A stretch of DNA of 64,000 nucleotides from 2-02-FULL-55-14 sp964473365 (GCA_964473365.1 CAYYOV010000005.1:34272-98271), one strand, 5' to 3'. Positions 26,006 to 37,621 are shown, counted from the first letter of the stretch. The notes: generated by a model not told the origin, from the sequence alone. Numbers and translations are program-made.

Positions 26006-26924
26006 AGAGATCGGTCTGAATCCCACGACGGTGGTCACCGTCGGGTCATTCGACGGCGTCCATCTGGCGCATCAGCAGATCATCGTCGAGGTGGTCAGGC
26101 GGGCGAAGCAACGTGCGGGCCGGAGCGTGTTGATCACATTCGACCCGCATCCGCGCGAGGTCCTGCGCCCGGGTACGAACGTGGTGTATCTCAGCTCGCC
26201 TGAGGAACGTGGCGACCTGGTGGCTCCGATGGGTGTCGACGCCATGCTCGTTCTGCCGTTCACGGAAGAATTCTCGCGATTGACATCTCGGGAGTTCGTG
26301 GAGCGCTTTCTCGTCAATGGCACGGGGGTCGCTGAGATGGTCGAAGGATATAATCACCACTTCGGCCACAACCGCGAAGGGAGCGTCAGCTCGATCAAGG
26401 AGCTTGCGAAAGAGTTTGGGTTCAAGACCCATACGGTTCCGCAGCGAAGTGTGAACGGTTCCCCGGTCAGTAGCTCAGCCATTCGGGCGTTCCTGGCAGA
26501 GGGAGATGTGGTCTCCGCGGCAGCGTTCCTCGGACGTCCGTACAACGTTGCCGGGATCGTCATTCCGGGTGACCGACGCGGGCGTACTCTGGGGTATCCT
26601 ACGGCGAACCTCGCGCCGACGTTCGCACGAAAGATGGTCCCCCAGAATGGCATCTACATCGTGGGGGTCGATCTCGGCGACGGTGTGGAGCGGTTCGGAT
26701 TGGCGAGCATTGGCGTGCGACCGACATTCCATCCCAATGGACCGCGGACGATCGAGGTCTACATCCTGTCGTTCGATGCAGATATCTACGGGCGCACGAT
26801 CTCGACAACGTTTCTTTCGCGTCTTCGGGATGAAGAAAAGTTTGATGGCGTCGCATCATTGATCCGCCAGATGGACAAAGACCGTGAGGCAGCCTTCGCA
26901 TTTGTGGCCGCCCGACGACGATAA
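25983..26924 (+). CDS. ribF: Bifunctional riboflavin kinase/FAD synthetase
   Basis: A 313-residue enzyme producing FMN and FAD. The N-terminal adenylyltransferase domain has TVGSFDGVHLAHQQI (residues 20-34), ITFDPHPREVL and EGYNHHFGHNREGS. The C-terminal kinase domain has GDRRGRTLGYPTANL (about 199-213) and NGIYIV. The ATG at 25983 lies inside truB; a start further in would lose the conserved N-terminal strand. The position between truB and rpsO is the common bacterial order. Confidence 0.95.
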   Translation: MQYARRLEEIGLNPTTVVTVGSFDGVHLAHQQIIVEVVRRAKQRAGRSVLITFDPHPREVLRPGTNVVYLSSPEERGDLVAPMGVDAMLVLPFTEEFSRLTSREFVERFLVNGTGVAEMVEGYNHHFGHNREGSVSSIKELAKEFGFKTHTVPQRSVNGSPVSSSAIRAFLAEGDVVSAAAFLGRPYNVAGIVIPGDRRGRTLGYPTANLAPTFARKMVPQNGIYIVGVDLGDGVERFGLASIGVRPTFHPNGPRTIEVYILSFDADIYGRTISTTFLSRLRDEEKFDGVASLIRQMDKDREAAFAFVAARRR

Positions 26925-26964
26925 CGCAACACTTATTATTCACATGTTCACTGAAGGAGCTGCA

Positions 26965-27234
26965 ATGCCGATCACCAAGGAGCAAAAGGCAGAGCTGACC
27001 AAGAAATACGGAAAGGGTCCGACGGACACCGGTGCACCAGAGGTGCAGATCGCGGTGCTGACGGCCCACATCAACAGCTTGTCGCCGCATCTGGAGGGCA
27101 ACAAAAAGGACCACCACTCGCGGCTTGGGCTGCTCAAACTCGTCGGCAAGCGACGCCGCCTGCTCGACTATCTTATGGCGAAGGACATCACGCGCTACCG
27201 GAAGATCATCCAGGAATTGGAGATCCGGAAGTAG
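26965..27234 (+). CDS. rpsO: Ribosomal protein S15
   Basis: An 89-residue small-subunit protein of exactly the usual length; GKGPTDTGAPEVQIAVLTAHIN, HLEGNKKDHHSRLGLLKLVGKRRRLLDYL are the family landmarks (shown here as parts of one conserved core). GAAGGAGC at 26952-26959 supports ATG 26965. It lies 47 bases before pnp with a small hairpin in between. Confidence 0.97.
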   Translation: MPITKEQKAELTKKYGKGPTDTGAPEVQIAVLTAHINSLSPHLEGNKKDHHSRLGLLKLVGKRRRLLDYLMAKDITRYRKIIQELEIRK

Positions 27235-27244
27235 CGCAGACCGC

Positions 27245-27266
27245 GACGCGTCAATAGGGGCGCGTC
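27245..27266 (+). promoter_or_regulatory. Hairpin between rpsO and pnp
   Basis: GACGCG at 27245-27250 pairs with CGCGTC at 27261-27266 around a 10-base loop; no T run follows, so it is not a terminator. In E. coli the rpsO-pnp spacer carries processing structures; a similar role here is only inferred. Confidence 0.4.
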
Positions 27267-27281
27267 CAGACAAGGGAAAAC

Positions 27282-29456
<2,175 letters not shown>

Positions 29457-29478
29457 TCTCGACGCGTCATACGGTACT

Positions 29479-29524
29479 CGATCCTCCCCATGGCCGCAAG
29501 GCGGTGGGGAGGATCGTTCATTCT
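29479..29524 (+). terminator. Terminator after pnp
   Basis: CGATCCTCCCCA at 29479-29490 pairs perfectly with TGGGGAGGATCG at 29505-29516, followed by TTCATTCT. A 12-pair stem with a modest T tail. Confidence 0.75.
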
Positions 29525-29547
29525 AGGCTATTGGGAACAGAGGTGCG

Positions 29548-30816
29548 GTGAATCCCCTACGTGGCGAAATAGTTCTCCCGGGCGACAAGTCGATCTCCCA
29601 TCGAGCCCTGATGATCTCGGCATTAGCGCAAGGGACCACACGCCTCATCGGTATGTCCCCGGCGGCCGACCCCAACAGCACTCTGCATTGTCTTCGTTCG
29701 CTTGGAGTCGTGATCGATCGGCGTGATGGAGAGACGATCGTGGAAGGCCGGGGGCTTGACGGTCTTCGGAGATCCGAAGACACGCTGGATTGCGGTAATT
29801 CCGGTACGACCATGCGTCTCCTGAGCGGCATCCTTGCCGGCCAACCATTCTTATCCCACCTGACCGGAGATGCTTCGCTGAGTCGAAGGCCGATGGAACG
29901 GATCGCGAGTCCGTTGCGCAGGATGGGAGCGACCCTTTCCACGGCTGCCCAAGGCCGTCCGCCGCTTCAGATAGCAGGCCGAAGACCATTGACCCCGATC
30001 GACTTCGTCTCGCCGATTCCGAGTGCACAGGTGAAGTCAGCGGTGCTCCTGGCAGGGCTGTTCGCAGACGGTACCACAAGCGTGTTGGAGCCAGTGCCGA
30101 CGCGTGATCACACCGAGCGACTTCTTGGATTGGCGGTTGAGGAGACCCGTGAGGGCATGCTTGCAAGAGTATCCGGAGGCATTGAGATCGGTCCCCTCGA
30201 TATGGAGATTCCGGGGGACTGTTCAGCTGCCGTGTTCATCATCGGCGCTGTGGCTATCGTTCCCGGGTCGGAGGTCCTCATCAAGAATGTGGGAGTGAAC
30301 CCGCATCGGGCGACAGTTCTGGGCATCCTTGAGCGCTGGGGGATCGGCGTGCGAGAACTTGACCGACGAACGGCGGGGGGTGAGCCTGTGGCGGACCTGC
30401 TCGTGTCGACCGGGGATGCGTTGGGGGCGCTCACCATCGAACCGTCGGAAGTACCCGCGTGCATCGACGAGATACCGGCATTGGCCCTCACTGCGATGGC
30501 TGCTGGTCGGGGATTTGCCGTCAGCGGCGCAGCTGAGCTGCGCACGAAGGAATCAGACAGGATCGCCGTGCTCACAAAGGGATTGCGCGCCCTGGGAGTG
30601 GAGGTTGAGGAATTGGCAGATGGTTTTGCGTTTCAAGGGAAAAACGAGCTACTTGGCGCGACAATTCGGACCGAGGGTGATCACCGGATAGCAATGGCAT
30701 TTGCCATGGCATCGCTACGCCATCCGATGATCACGATCGACGATCCCGCATGCGTGTCGGTCTCCTTTCCGACCTTCTTTGAGACCCTGAAGAAGTTGCA
30801 GGGTGATCTGGAATGA
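29548..30816 (+). CDS. aroA: 3-phosphoshikimate 1-carboxyvinyltransferase (EPSP synthase)
   Basis: A 422-residue shikimate-pathway enzyme. LPGDKSISHRALM (about residues 10-22), GNSGTTMRLLSG (near 83-94), SAQVKSAVLLAGLFA and RTKESDRIAVLTKGLRALG (near 332-350) are the substrate-binding motifs. The GDKSISHR and GNSGTTMR forms are like those of Bacillus-type enzymes rather than the E. coli type. It starts with GTG at 29548 after the pnp terminator; the promoter was not found. The ABC ATPase gene follows after 20 bases. Confidence 0.95.
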   Translation: MNPLRGEIVLPGDKSISHRALMISALAQGTTRLIGMSPAADPNSTLHCLRSLGVVIDRRDGETIVEGRGLDGLRRSEDTLDCGNSGTTMRLLSGILAGQPFLSHLTGDASLSRRPMERIASPLRRMGATLSTAAQGRPPLQIAGRRPLTPIDFVSPIPSAQVKSAVLLAGLFADGTTSVLEPVPTRDHTERLLGLAVEETREGMLARVSGGIEIGPLDMEIPGDCSAAVFIIGAVAIVPGSEVLIKNVGVNPHRATVLGILERWGIGVRELDRRTAGGEPVADLLVSTGDALGALTIEPSEVPACIDEIPALALTAMAAGRGFAVSGAAELRTKESDRIAVLTKGLRALGVEVEELADGFAFQGKNELLGATIRTEGDHRIAMAFAMASLRHPMITIDDPACVSVSFPTFFETLKKLQGDLE

Positions 30817-30836
30817 TCCGACCATGAGGAGGTAGC

Positions 30837-31934
30837 GTGGCAAGTGTTCGCCTGACAGGAGTGAAAAAAGTCTTTGATGGAGGCGTTGTTGCCGTCCAGG
30901 ACCTCTCGCTTGAAGTCCGCGACGGGGAATTTGTTGTCCTTGTCGGCCCTTCGGGCTGCGGCAAGTCGACGACCCTGCGAATGGTGGCGGGCCTGGAAGA
31001 CGTAACTGCGGGTACGATCGAGATCGACGGTTCGATCGTCAATGATGTTTCGCCAAAAGACCGGGACATCGCGATGGTCTTCCAGAACTATGCGCTCTAT
31101 CCGCATATGACCGTCTACGAGAACATGTCATTTGGTCTGAAGCTCCGAAAGTTCCCGAAAGACGAGGTCGACAGGCGGGTACGTGAAGCCGCTGCGATCC
31201 TTGGGATCGGAGAGTTCCTTGATCGGAAACCGAAAGCACTTTCGGGTGGACAACGGCAACGGGTCGCGGTCGGTCGCGCCATCGTGCGAAAGCCGAAGGT
31301 GTTCCTTTTTGACGAGCCCCTCAGCAATCTGGACGCGCAACTTCGGGTGCAAATGCGAACGGAGATCTCCCGCCTGCACGCACAACTGGGGGCCACGATG
31401 ATCTACGTGACCCACGACCAGACGGAGGCCATGACAATGGCCGACCGCATCGTGCTGATGAAAGACGGCTACGTACAGCAGATCGATACACCGCTTGGCC
31501 TCTACGCCGCTCCGGCCAATCGATTCACCGCAGGGTTCATTGGAAGTCCGTCGATGAACTTCTTTGAAGGTACGCTCCAGCGGGATCGACGATTGGTCTT
31601 TCATGAGAACGGGTCCACATTTCTTGTTCGGATACCGGAACGTGACGAACGGCGGCTGAAACCGTTTGTCGGCCATGAGATCGTCGTCGGGATCCGGCCA
31701 GAGCATCTATCGCGCAGAGGCTCCAGGGGCATGCCGACCGTCAAGGTGACCGTCGATGTTGTGGAGCCGATGGGGAGTGAGGTCTTTGTCTACTTCGTCA
31801 CGAAGGCTGGCGGGACGCCTTCGGTCGCAAGACTGTCGGGCGATGTGCTGCCGACTCGAGGACGAGCATTGGAACTGTCGCTGGATAACACAAAGCTCCA
31901 CTACTTCGAAAAGGCAAGCGGACGAGCGCTGTAG
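30837..31934 (+). CDS. UgpC/MsmX-type sugar ABC transporter ATPase
   Basis: A 365-residue carbohydrate-importer ATPase. Walker A GPSGCGKS is at residues 37-44, the signature is LSGGQRQR, Walker B gives FLFDEPLSNLDAQLR, the H-loop is in YVTHDQTEAMTMADR, and a C-terminal TOBE-type regulatory domain occupies about 240-355 with GIRPEHL. The start is GTG with GAGGAGG just upstream. It lies 10 kb from the permease pair at 18639-20296 and is a good candidate for the missing energy subunit of that transporter; MsmX-type ATPases often serve several importers. Confidence 0.92.
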   Translation: MASVRLTGVKKVFDGGVVAVQDLSLEVRDGEFVVLVGPSGCGKSTTLRMVAGLEDVTAGTIEIDGSIVNDVSPKDRDIAMVFQNYALYPHMTVYENMSFGLKLRKFPKDEVDRRVREAAAILGIGEFLDRKPKALSGGQRQRVAVGRAIVRKPKVFLFDEPLSNLDAQLRVQMRTEISRLHAQLGATMIYVTHDQTEAMTMADRIVLMKDGYVQQIDTPLGLYAAPANRFTAGFIGSPSMNFFEGTLQRDRRLVFHENGSTFLVRIPERDERRLKPFVGHEIVVGIRPEHLSRRGSRGMPTVKVTVDVVEPMGSEVFVYFVTKAGGTPSVARLSGDVLPTRGRALELSLDNTKLHYFEKASGRAL

Positions 31935-31967
31935 GTTTGGACAGGAGAATGGAGACGCGTAGAGCAG

Positions 31968-31993
31968 CGGCGACGGAGAGGGTTCCGTCGCCG
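31968..31993. terminator. Bidirectional hairpin between convergent genes
   Basis: CGGCGACGGA at 31968-31977 pairs with TCCGTCGCCG at 31984-31993. It lies in the 109-base gap between the ATPase gene and the convergent bshC, with no strong T run on either side. Confidence 0.55.
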
Positions 31994-32043
31994 TCACCGT
32001 TTCAGGGCCGGCGGGTGCAAGACCGCGGCCGCAGCAGGAATCC

Positions 32044-33684
32044 CTAGAGCTTGATCAGCTGGTGCTTGAATACGTCGTGGCGCAACTCGCTCCGAAGCCA
32101 CCGGACAAATTCCGGACCGTACTTGTTCAGATAGTACAAGACATTTAATGTTCTTTCCTGAAAGCCGCCACCGGGAAGGAGAAACAGTGAGGCTTTATCG
32201 ATCTGGCGCAGGTATACTTCGTGCTGCCGTTGCTGTGCGGCCAACGTCTTCTGTTTGAGCACGTCGACGTGCGATCGAACCTTGCTGAGTGTCGCATCGA
32301 GTGGAGGGATCAGCGTTGGATCGATCTTCTGCAGGCCGCTTCGGAGGGCATTCAGGCTTTCATCGATGGAGGTCATGGTTGCTCCGAACAACTCTTCCGA
32401 CTTGAAATCGGAGACCTCGAGCGCGACGCGCGTCTTGACGTTGTCGAGACTGGTGAAGATGTCGATCGCCGGAATCGCAAAGCGTGTCAGGACCTTCTCG
32501 ACGCGTTCCTCGATGATCGTGGCGTGTGCGCGGGGATAGATGATCGGGGCGGGTATCCCGAACAGCGGATACAGCGGTAGTAATTGCGCAAAGTAGGCGA
32601 CCTCCGCGGGACCCCCGACGTACGCTACGGTTGGCAATAGCGTGTCCTGGCAAATTGGTCGAAGCACCACGTTGGGGCTGAACGATTCCGGTGACGTGTC
32701 CAGAATTCCCAGAAGTTCGTCGCGCGAAAAGGTCTGACGTACGCCTTTGAGGCTGAATCCCGCGGGATGCGGTTCGATCGGGTATCGGCCCCCATGGTGG
32801 AACAGAAAGGCATTCACGGGCCGCGGCTTGACCTGAGCATGATAGTGTTGCTCGAGCGCATCGCTGCGTTCAATCACGACTTGACACGAATTGGGGTCCT
32901 GTTGGAGCTCCTTCCGGAAGACAGGGGCCACGATCCGCTTCAACTCGGGATCATTGGGGTCGATGAAAATGAGTCCGGCGTCTTCCAACAGGTTGTTCAT
33001 GAACTGGACAAACGAACGGGTCATCGTCATGCCTGTCTGATACGAGGATCTCGCCAGGCCAATCGCCGCTTCGGTGAATTCCGTTGGGGTGATACCCGCT
33101 TGCAGGGAAGCGAGCATCGCTTCCAGTCCCGCGCCCATCACGTGCCGGCCGACAGGACCCAGGTTCTTGCCCTGGAGCTTGGGCTCGAGTTCGTAGGAAT
33201 ATGTTGCGAGCTCGTTGGCGGCCGAGAGGAGCTTGACCGACGCGACCTCAGCCATGTCGTGGTCTTCACCTTCGATCCAGAACACCGGAACGAATTCATA
33301 GGCAGGATGCTCTTTGGCCAATTGGGCTGCCAGCTTGACCGTGGTAATGGCCTTGTAGAGCGTGTAGAGCGGGCCTCCGAAGATCCCCACCTGTTGTCCG
33401 GTGACCACTGCTACGCACGTATCGTTCAAGAGAAGGTCGATATTCGCAAGCGTACGCACGCCGCACTGGAAGTCCCGATTCTGCCTGGAGAGGACGCTCA
33501 CAAGTGTCGAGCGATCGATGGTCCGATCGGCCACCTTCCGCAGTGTCTTTTCCCAGGCGCCTCGATCGCGGAAGTCTGCGGGGAAGAAGTTTGCCACCCG
33601 CGCCGGGTCGGTCATAAAATCGGCATACAGACGGGACACTCCGAGGTCTGACGAAACGAGATCACTGATATCGATAGTTTGCAT
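32044..33684 (-). CDS. bshC: Bacillithiol synthase BshC (cysteine-adding enzyme)
   Basis: A 546-residue enzyme that adds cysteine to glucosaminyl-malate, the last step of bacillithiol synthesis. VVTGQQVGIFGGPLYTLYK (near residues 94-112) and FVPVFWIEGEDHDMAEV (near 135-151) are the family landmarks, and a coiled-coil stretch follows near 445-490. The length is usual. The gene stands alone on the minus strand with its own promoter (33705-33735); bshA and bshB are not in this window. Its presence indicates a low-molecular-weight thiol of the bacillithiol type. Confidence 0.93.
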   Translation of the reverse strand: MQTIDISDLVSSDLGVSRLYADFMTDPARVANFFPADFRDRGAWEKTLRKVADRTIDRSTLVSVLSRQNRDFQCGVRTLANIDLLLNDTCVAVVTGQQVGIFGGPLYTLYKAITTVKLAAQLAKEHPAYEFVPVFWIEGEDHDMAEVASVKLLSAANELATYSYELEPKLQGKNLGPVGRHVMGAGLEAMLASLQAGITPTEFTEAAIGLARSSYQTGMTMTRSFVQFMNNLLEDAGLIFIDPNDPELKRIVAPVFRKELQQDPNSCQVVIERSDALEQHYHAQVKPRPVNAFLFHHGGRYPIEPHPAGFSLKGVRQTFSRDELLGILDTSPESFSPNVVLRPICQDTLLPTVAYVGGPAEVAYFAQLLPLYPLFGIPAPIIYPRAHATIIEERVEKVLTRFAIPAIDIFTSLDNVKTRVALEVSDFKSEELFGATMTSIDESLNALRSGLQKIDPTLIPPLDATLSKVRSHVDVLKQKTLAAQQRQHEVYLRQIDKASLFLLPGGGFQERTLNVLYYLNKYGPEFVRWLRSELRHDVFKHQLIKL

Positions 33685-33704
33685 GAGGTAGTCGTCCGTT
33701 TCGT

Positions 33705-33735
33705 CAAATATATCAATGATTTATGGGCCGTGCAA
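33705..33735 (-). promoter_or_regulatory. Promoter of bshC
   Basis: On the minus strand, TTGCAC (33735-33730), a 17-base spacer, and TATATTTG (33712-33705). The -10 lies 22 bases before the ATG. Confidence 0.7.
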
Positions 33736-33758
33736 AAGAACGTTTCGTATATTTGTTC

Positions 33759-34658
33759 ATGCCCTCGAAGTTCTCTGCAGACCTGCGCTTGCTAGCTTTC
33801 GTTGAGCTCGTGAAACCTGAATTGACCGGCCTGACTGTCATGACAGGGATGGTGGCGTTTCTTTTCGCGGGCGGCCAACCCTACGATCTCCGAGGGGTAA
33901 CAATGGTCGGGTTGGCCATGTTCCTGGTTGGTGCCAGTGCGGCTGCGTGGAACCAGTATATGGAACGTGGCCAGGATCTCATGATGAAGCGAACGGAGCG
34001 TCGTCCAGTCCCCTCAGGCCGGATCGCCGCGCTGGAGGCAGCCTTCGTTGGATCGGCGTCAGGAATCGCTGGTATGGGGGGGCTCCTACTCTGGTTCGGC
34101 GTGCTTCCGGCCCTGTTGGCAGGATTGACGTTGGGGATCTATCTTGGGGTCTATACGCCCATGAAGCGCCGAACGGACTGGAATACGGCTGTGGGAGCCA
34201 TTCCTGGTGCCCTGCCTACGCTGATCGGTTGGTCAGCGGCTACCGGAGGCATCTCGCTAGGCGGGTGGATCTTCTTCGCGCTCGTCTTCTTTTGGCAGTT
34301 TCCTCACTTCTTTTCGCTTGCGTGGATGTACCGGGCCGACTATGCGAGGGCGGGTTATCAAATGTTGCCTCTCCACGATGACATACAAGGGACGCGAACC
34401 AATAGATATAACCTCATATCTACAGCAGTATTGATCGCTCTTACGTCATGTTTGACCTTCGCGGGACTTTCAGACATCACCTTCCTCGTTGTGGGGTCCC
34501 TGTTGGGAGTCTCGTTCCTCTCCATAGCGGCACTCGTACGTCACCAGCAAAAGATCGCTGACCAAGCAAGTGCAGGCCGAATTCCTCGAAAACTCTTCTT
34601 CGCATCCCTCCTGTATCTGCCGCTCCTTCTTCTCAGCGCATTGCTCACCAGGGTCTAA
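33759..34658 (+). CDS. ctaB: Protoheme IX farnesyltransferase (heme O synthase)
   Basis: A 299-residue UbiA-family prenyltransferase that makes heme O for heme-copper oxidases. AAWNQYMERGQDLMMKRTERR (about residues 61-81) carries the prenyl-diphosphate binding pattern, shown here by its NQYMERGQDLMMKRT core, and the second motif is in YTPMKRRTDWNTAVGAIPGA. Eight or nine membrane segments are visible. Start ATG 33759 is preferred; ATG 33723 would add 12 residues. A TATATTTG sequence ends 3 bases upstream of the ATG, but no TTG -35 matches at 17 bases. No cytochrome oxidase genes are adjacent. Confidence 0.92.
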   Translation: MPSKFSADLRLLAFVELVKPELTGLTVMTGMVAFLFAGGQPYDLRGVTMVGLAMFLVGASAAAWNQYMERGQDLMMKRTERRPVPSGRIAALEAAFVGSASGIAGMGGLLLWFGVLPALLAGLTLGIYLGVYTPMKRRTDWNTAVGAIPGALPTLIGWSAATGGISLGGWIFFALVFFWQFPHFFSLAWMYRADYARAGYQMLPLHDDIQGTRTNRYNLISTAVLIALTSCLTFAGLSDITFLVVGSLLGVSFLSIAALVRHQQKIADQASAGRIPRKLFFASLLYLPLLLLSALLTRV

Positions 34659-34848
34659 CCTTGCCTCCTGTCGGGAGTAGGTGTTCATTCTCAGGCTGGG
34701 CTATCACCCCATCTGAAGTTCCCTCTATACTTTCACGGCAATGGACTAACTTCGCCTGTATAATGTGTTTACCGCATTGTGCTACGAAGAAGCGAAGGTC
34801 AATACTTCAATGGGAGGTGCACGCCTAGCTGCCGTTGGACCAGCGTGA

Positions 34849-35673
34849 TCATGATGGGAATCGGAGGAGAGAATGCTTGAGGAGAGTCGTGAATCGCAGG
34901 GAAGCATCTTGAGCCGTTGCGGTGACCTCAGAGTGGCTCAATTTTGAGGCCGAAATGCCAGTACCCATGTTCGAAATCAGGGAGATCCCAGCAGCCCGAA
35001 GTCCCAAGCGACGCGCCTCCAAGATCTCAGGGACCGTTGACATCCCGACGGCATGAGCCCCAAGGGCGCGGAGCATCCTGATCTCAGCTGCCGTTTCATA
35101 CGAGGGTCCATGTACCCAAGCGTAGGTGCCTCGGCGGAGTGGAACCTTTGTTTCTCGAGCCGACTCAAGGATCAATCTTCGCAGGGCCGGGTCCAATGCA
35201 TCGCCCTCGCGTACATGTTGGTTCGGCGTCGACCCATCTGAGGATGCTGGATTCAGGGTGACCACATCTTCAATCAACATGAGGTCCCCAGGAGCGAAGC
35301 CCTGATCAATGCCCCCCGCAGCATTGGTGATAAGAACTGAACGTACGCCGAGTGCGTGAGCCAAGCGTATTGGCGTCACTGCCGTTTCGAGTCTTCCCGA
35401 TTCATAGTAGTGGACCCGTCCCTGGAAGACCACAAGTGGGGGAGACGATTGCTGGTCCTCCGAGATCCTGCCGAAATACAATGCCCCTGCGTGCCCGGAG
35501 ACTGTCGACCTGGGATATCCTTCAATCTCGGTTGTTGCGATTCGCTTGGGGGCCTCCAATTGTGTCGCAAAATCGCCCAATCCTGAGCCCAAGATTACGG
35601 CAACCGCAGGAGGTTCAATGCCTCGACCAAGGAGGCCTTGTGCGTGGTCGGCGAATGTGCGTCTGGCAGACAT
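34849..35673 (-). CDS. punA: Purine nucleoside phosphorylase
   Basis: A 274-residue trimeric-type enzyme that splits purine (deoxy)nucleosides with phosphate. AVILGSGLGDFA (about residues 24-35), VVFQGRVHYYESG, LITNAAGGID and GPSYETAAEIRMLRALGAHAVGMS (given by its GPSYETAAEIRM core near 188) are family signatures. The last gene of the minus-strand salvage operon, one base after nupC. The 190 bases between it and the convergent ctaB contain no clear feature. Confidence 0.93.
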   Translation of the reverse strand: MSARRTFADHAQGLLGRGIEPPAVAVILGSGLGDFATQLEAPKRIATTEIEGYPRSTVSGHAGALYFGRISEDQQSSPPLVVFQGRVHYYESGRLETAVTPIRLAHALGVRSVLITNAAGGIDQGFAPGDLMLIEDVVTLNPASSDGSTPNQHVREGDALDPALRRLILESARETKVPLRRGTYAWVHGPSYETAAEIRMLRALGAHAVGMSTVPEILEARRLGLRAAGISLISNMGTGISASKLSHSEVTATAQDASLRFTTLLKHSLLRFPS

Positions 35674-35674
35674 G

Positions 35675-37030
35675 CTACCCGACGAGTATGCCAGCGATTG
35701 TAGCTGTCAGGAGTGTCGCCAACGTGCCACCGAGGACAGACCGAAGCCCAAGCGCTGCGATATCCTTCTGTCGATGGGGAGCGAGTGGTCCGATCCCACC
35801 GATCTGGATCGCAATTGACGAGAAATTCGCAAAGCCGCACAATGCATAGGTCGCCATGAGGATCGTCTTCTGCGAAAGCGCATTTGCCTTCACTAGAGCG
35901 GCCAGGTCCAGATATGCGACAAACTCGTTGAGGGCGACTTTGGTCCCGATCAGGCTGCCAAAGGACAAGGCGTCTGCCCACGGTACACCAATACCGACAG
36001 CGAGGAACTGAAGGATGACGCCGAACAGGAACTGGAGGGAGATGGCGGTAGGCTTCTGATAGAACTGTGAAAGCCAGATATTCAACCCGGAGACATCGCC
36101 CAGCCATCCAAGTAACGCATTCACGAGAGCGATCAACGCTATGAATGCCAACAACATACCGGCGACATTGAGAGCGAGTTTAAGCCCATCGCCAGCTCCA
36201 GTGGCTGCTGCCTCAATGATGTTCGATGCGTTCTTTTCGACCTTCAATTTGACAGACCCCTTGGTCTCGGGGTCCCCAACTTCCGGGACCAGGATCTTCG
36301 CGATCAGGAGACCGGCTGGGGCAGCCATTGTACTCGCTGCAAGCAATTGGACCGCAAATTTCAGCTGTGCTTCTCCGAGCGGAAGGCCCTGAGCCTCCGC
36401 GAAGGACTGGCCGAGCATCTGGATGTAGCTCACCATGACGCCGCCAGCGATCGTGGCCATACCTCCGACCATGATCGCCATGATCTCGGAATTGGTCATT
36501 GTCCCGATGTAGGGTCGGATCAACAACGGGGCCTCAGTCTGGCCCACGAAGATGTTCGCGGTGTTTGACAGGGATTCGGCGCCGCTCGTTCCCATTAAGC
36601 GCGCCATCACCCACGCCATCCCCTTGACGACGGTCTGCAAGATCCCGAGGTAGTAGAGCACGGACGTCAGGCAGGAGACGAAGATGATCGTCGGCAGGAC
36701 CTGAAAGGCAAAGAAGAATCCCAGGCTTCCATCGCCTCCATTAAGAGCCAAGTTGCCGAAAACGAATTGCGCTCCGACAGTCGTGAATCCCAGCAACGCT
36801 ACGACCCCGTGACCCAATCCGTCGATCGCGTCCTTCAGCCAACCAAGCGGGCCGAAGAACGAGCGTAGTTCTTCGGAATAGAGGATAAAGACGGCGAACA
36901 CAAGCTGGATGCCCAGGCCGCTGGCAACCAAGCGCCAATTGATGCGTCGGCGATTATTCGAGAAGAGAACGGCGATACCGAGCAGAAAGACGACTCCACC
37001 GATGCCGCGAAGGACTGAGATCAGGTCCAT
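35675..37030 (-). CDS. nupC: Concentrative nucleoside transporter (NupC/CNT family)
   Basis: A 451-residue inner-membrane cation-coupled nucleoside importer. SLSNTANIFVGQTEAPLLIRPY (core SNTANIFVGQTEAPL near residue 155) is the CNT signature; GGMATIAGGVM and the C-terminal GFANFSSIAIQIGGIG also fit. About ten membrane segments are evident. It sits between tdk and punA on the same strand, so imported nucleosides would be processed by the neighbours. Confidence 0.93.
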   Translation of the reverse strand: MDLISVLRGIGGVVFLLGIAVLFSNNRRRINWRLVASGLGIQLVFAVFILYSEELRSFFGPLGWLKDAIDGLGHGVVALLGFTTVGAQFVFGNLALNGGDGSLGFFFAFQVLPTIIFVSCLTSVLYYLGILQTVVKGMAWVMARLMGTSGAESLSNTANIFVGQTEAPLLIRPYIGTMTNSEIMAIMVGGMATIAGGVMVSYIQMLGQSFAEAQGLPLGEAQLKFAVQLLAASTMAAPAGLLIAKILVPEVGDPETKGSVKLKVEKNASNIIEAAATGAGDGLKLALNVAGMLLAFIALIALVNALLGWLGDVSGLNIWLSQFYQKPTAISLQFLFGVILQFLAVGIGVPWADALSFGSLIGTKVALNEFVAYLDLAALVKANALSQKTILMATYALCGFANFSSIAIQIGGIGPLAPHRQKDIAALGLRSVLGGTLATLLTATIAGILVG

Positions 37031-37045
37031 TGGATTGGGAAGGAT

Positions 37046-37621
37046 TCAGTGAGAGGGGGACTGGTGACAACGGCGGCACCTGGCTTCGTAGAGGTCTTTG
37101 GCGCCTACCACCACGCGTTCCTGCGATGCTCCGGTGCGGTAGGTTCGGTCCGCTGGATTGCCGCAGACGACGCAGATGGCCAGTGTCTTGGTGATATACT
37201 CTGCAACGGCGAGCAGTTGCGGGATCGGGTCGAAGGGCTTTCCCTGGAAATCCTGGTCGAGGCCGGCAACGATCACGCGACGACCCTCGTTTGCCAGCTG
37301 TTCACAAACGCCGACGAGGTTCATGTCGAAGAACTGTGCTTCATCGACGCCGACAACTTGCGCATCCCCAGCACGCTTCAAGATCTCCGATGCATCCTTC
37401 ACCGGCGTGGAGATGAGGGACTGTTCGCTGTGTGAGACGATGCGTTCGCGATCGTACCGGTCGTCGATGACCGGCTTGAAGACGGCCACCGTCTGTTTGG
37501 CGATCTGGGCGCGGCGAAGCCTTCGAATGAGCTCTTCGGTCTTGCCGCTGAACATGCAGCCGCAAATGACCTCGATCCAGCCGACGCTGCGAGGAATGAC
37601 ATGAAGGGCGGAGGTGTCCAT
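37046..37621 (-). CDS. tdk: Thymidine kinase
   Basis: A 191-residue type II thymidine kinase. The P-loop is GCMFSGKTEELIRRL (near residues 21-35), the Walker-B-like strand is VVGVDEAQFFD with the catalytic glutamate, and a zinc site is formed by CVVCGNPA and a C-terminal CRRCH. The lasso region RTGASQERVVVGAKDLYEARC ends the protein. Its ATG shares a base with the cdd stop. Confidence 0.95.
   Translation of the reverse strand: MDTSALHVIPRSVGWIEVICGCMFSGKTEELIRRLRRAQIAKQTVAVFKPVIDDRYDRERIVSHSEQSLISTPVKDASEILKRAGDAQVVGVDEAQFFDMNLVGVCEQLANEGRRVIVAGLDQDFQGKPFDPIPQLLAVAEYITKTLAICVVCGNPADRTYRTGASQERVVVGAKDLYEARCRRCHQSPSH

Noticed and set aside
33748..33755. Promoter for ctaB (TATATTTG just before ATG 33759)
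   Set aside because: The -10 fits, but no TTG -35 is found at 17 bases (the hexamer there is GGGCCG). It is mentioned in the gene entry but not listed as a promoter.
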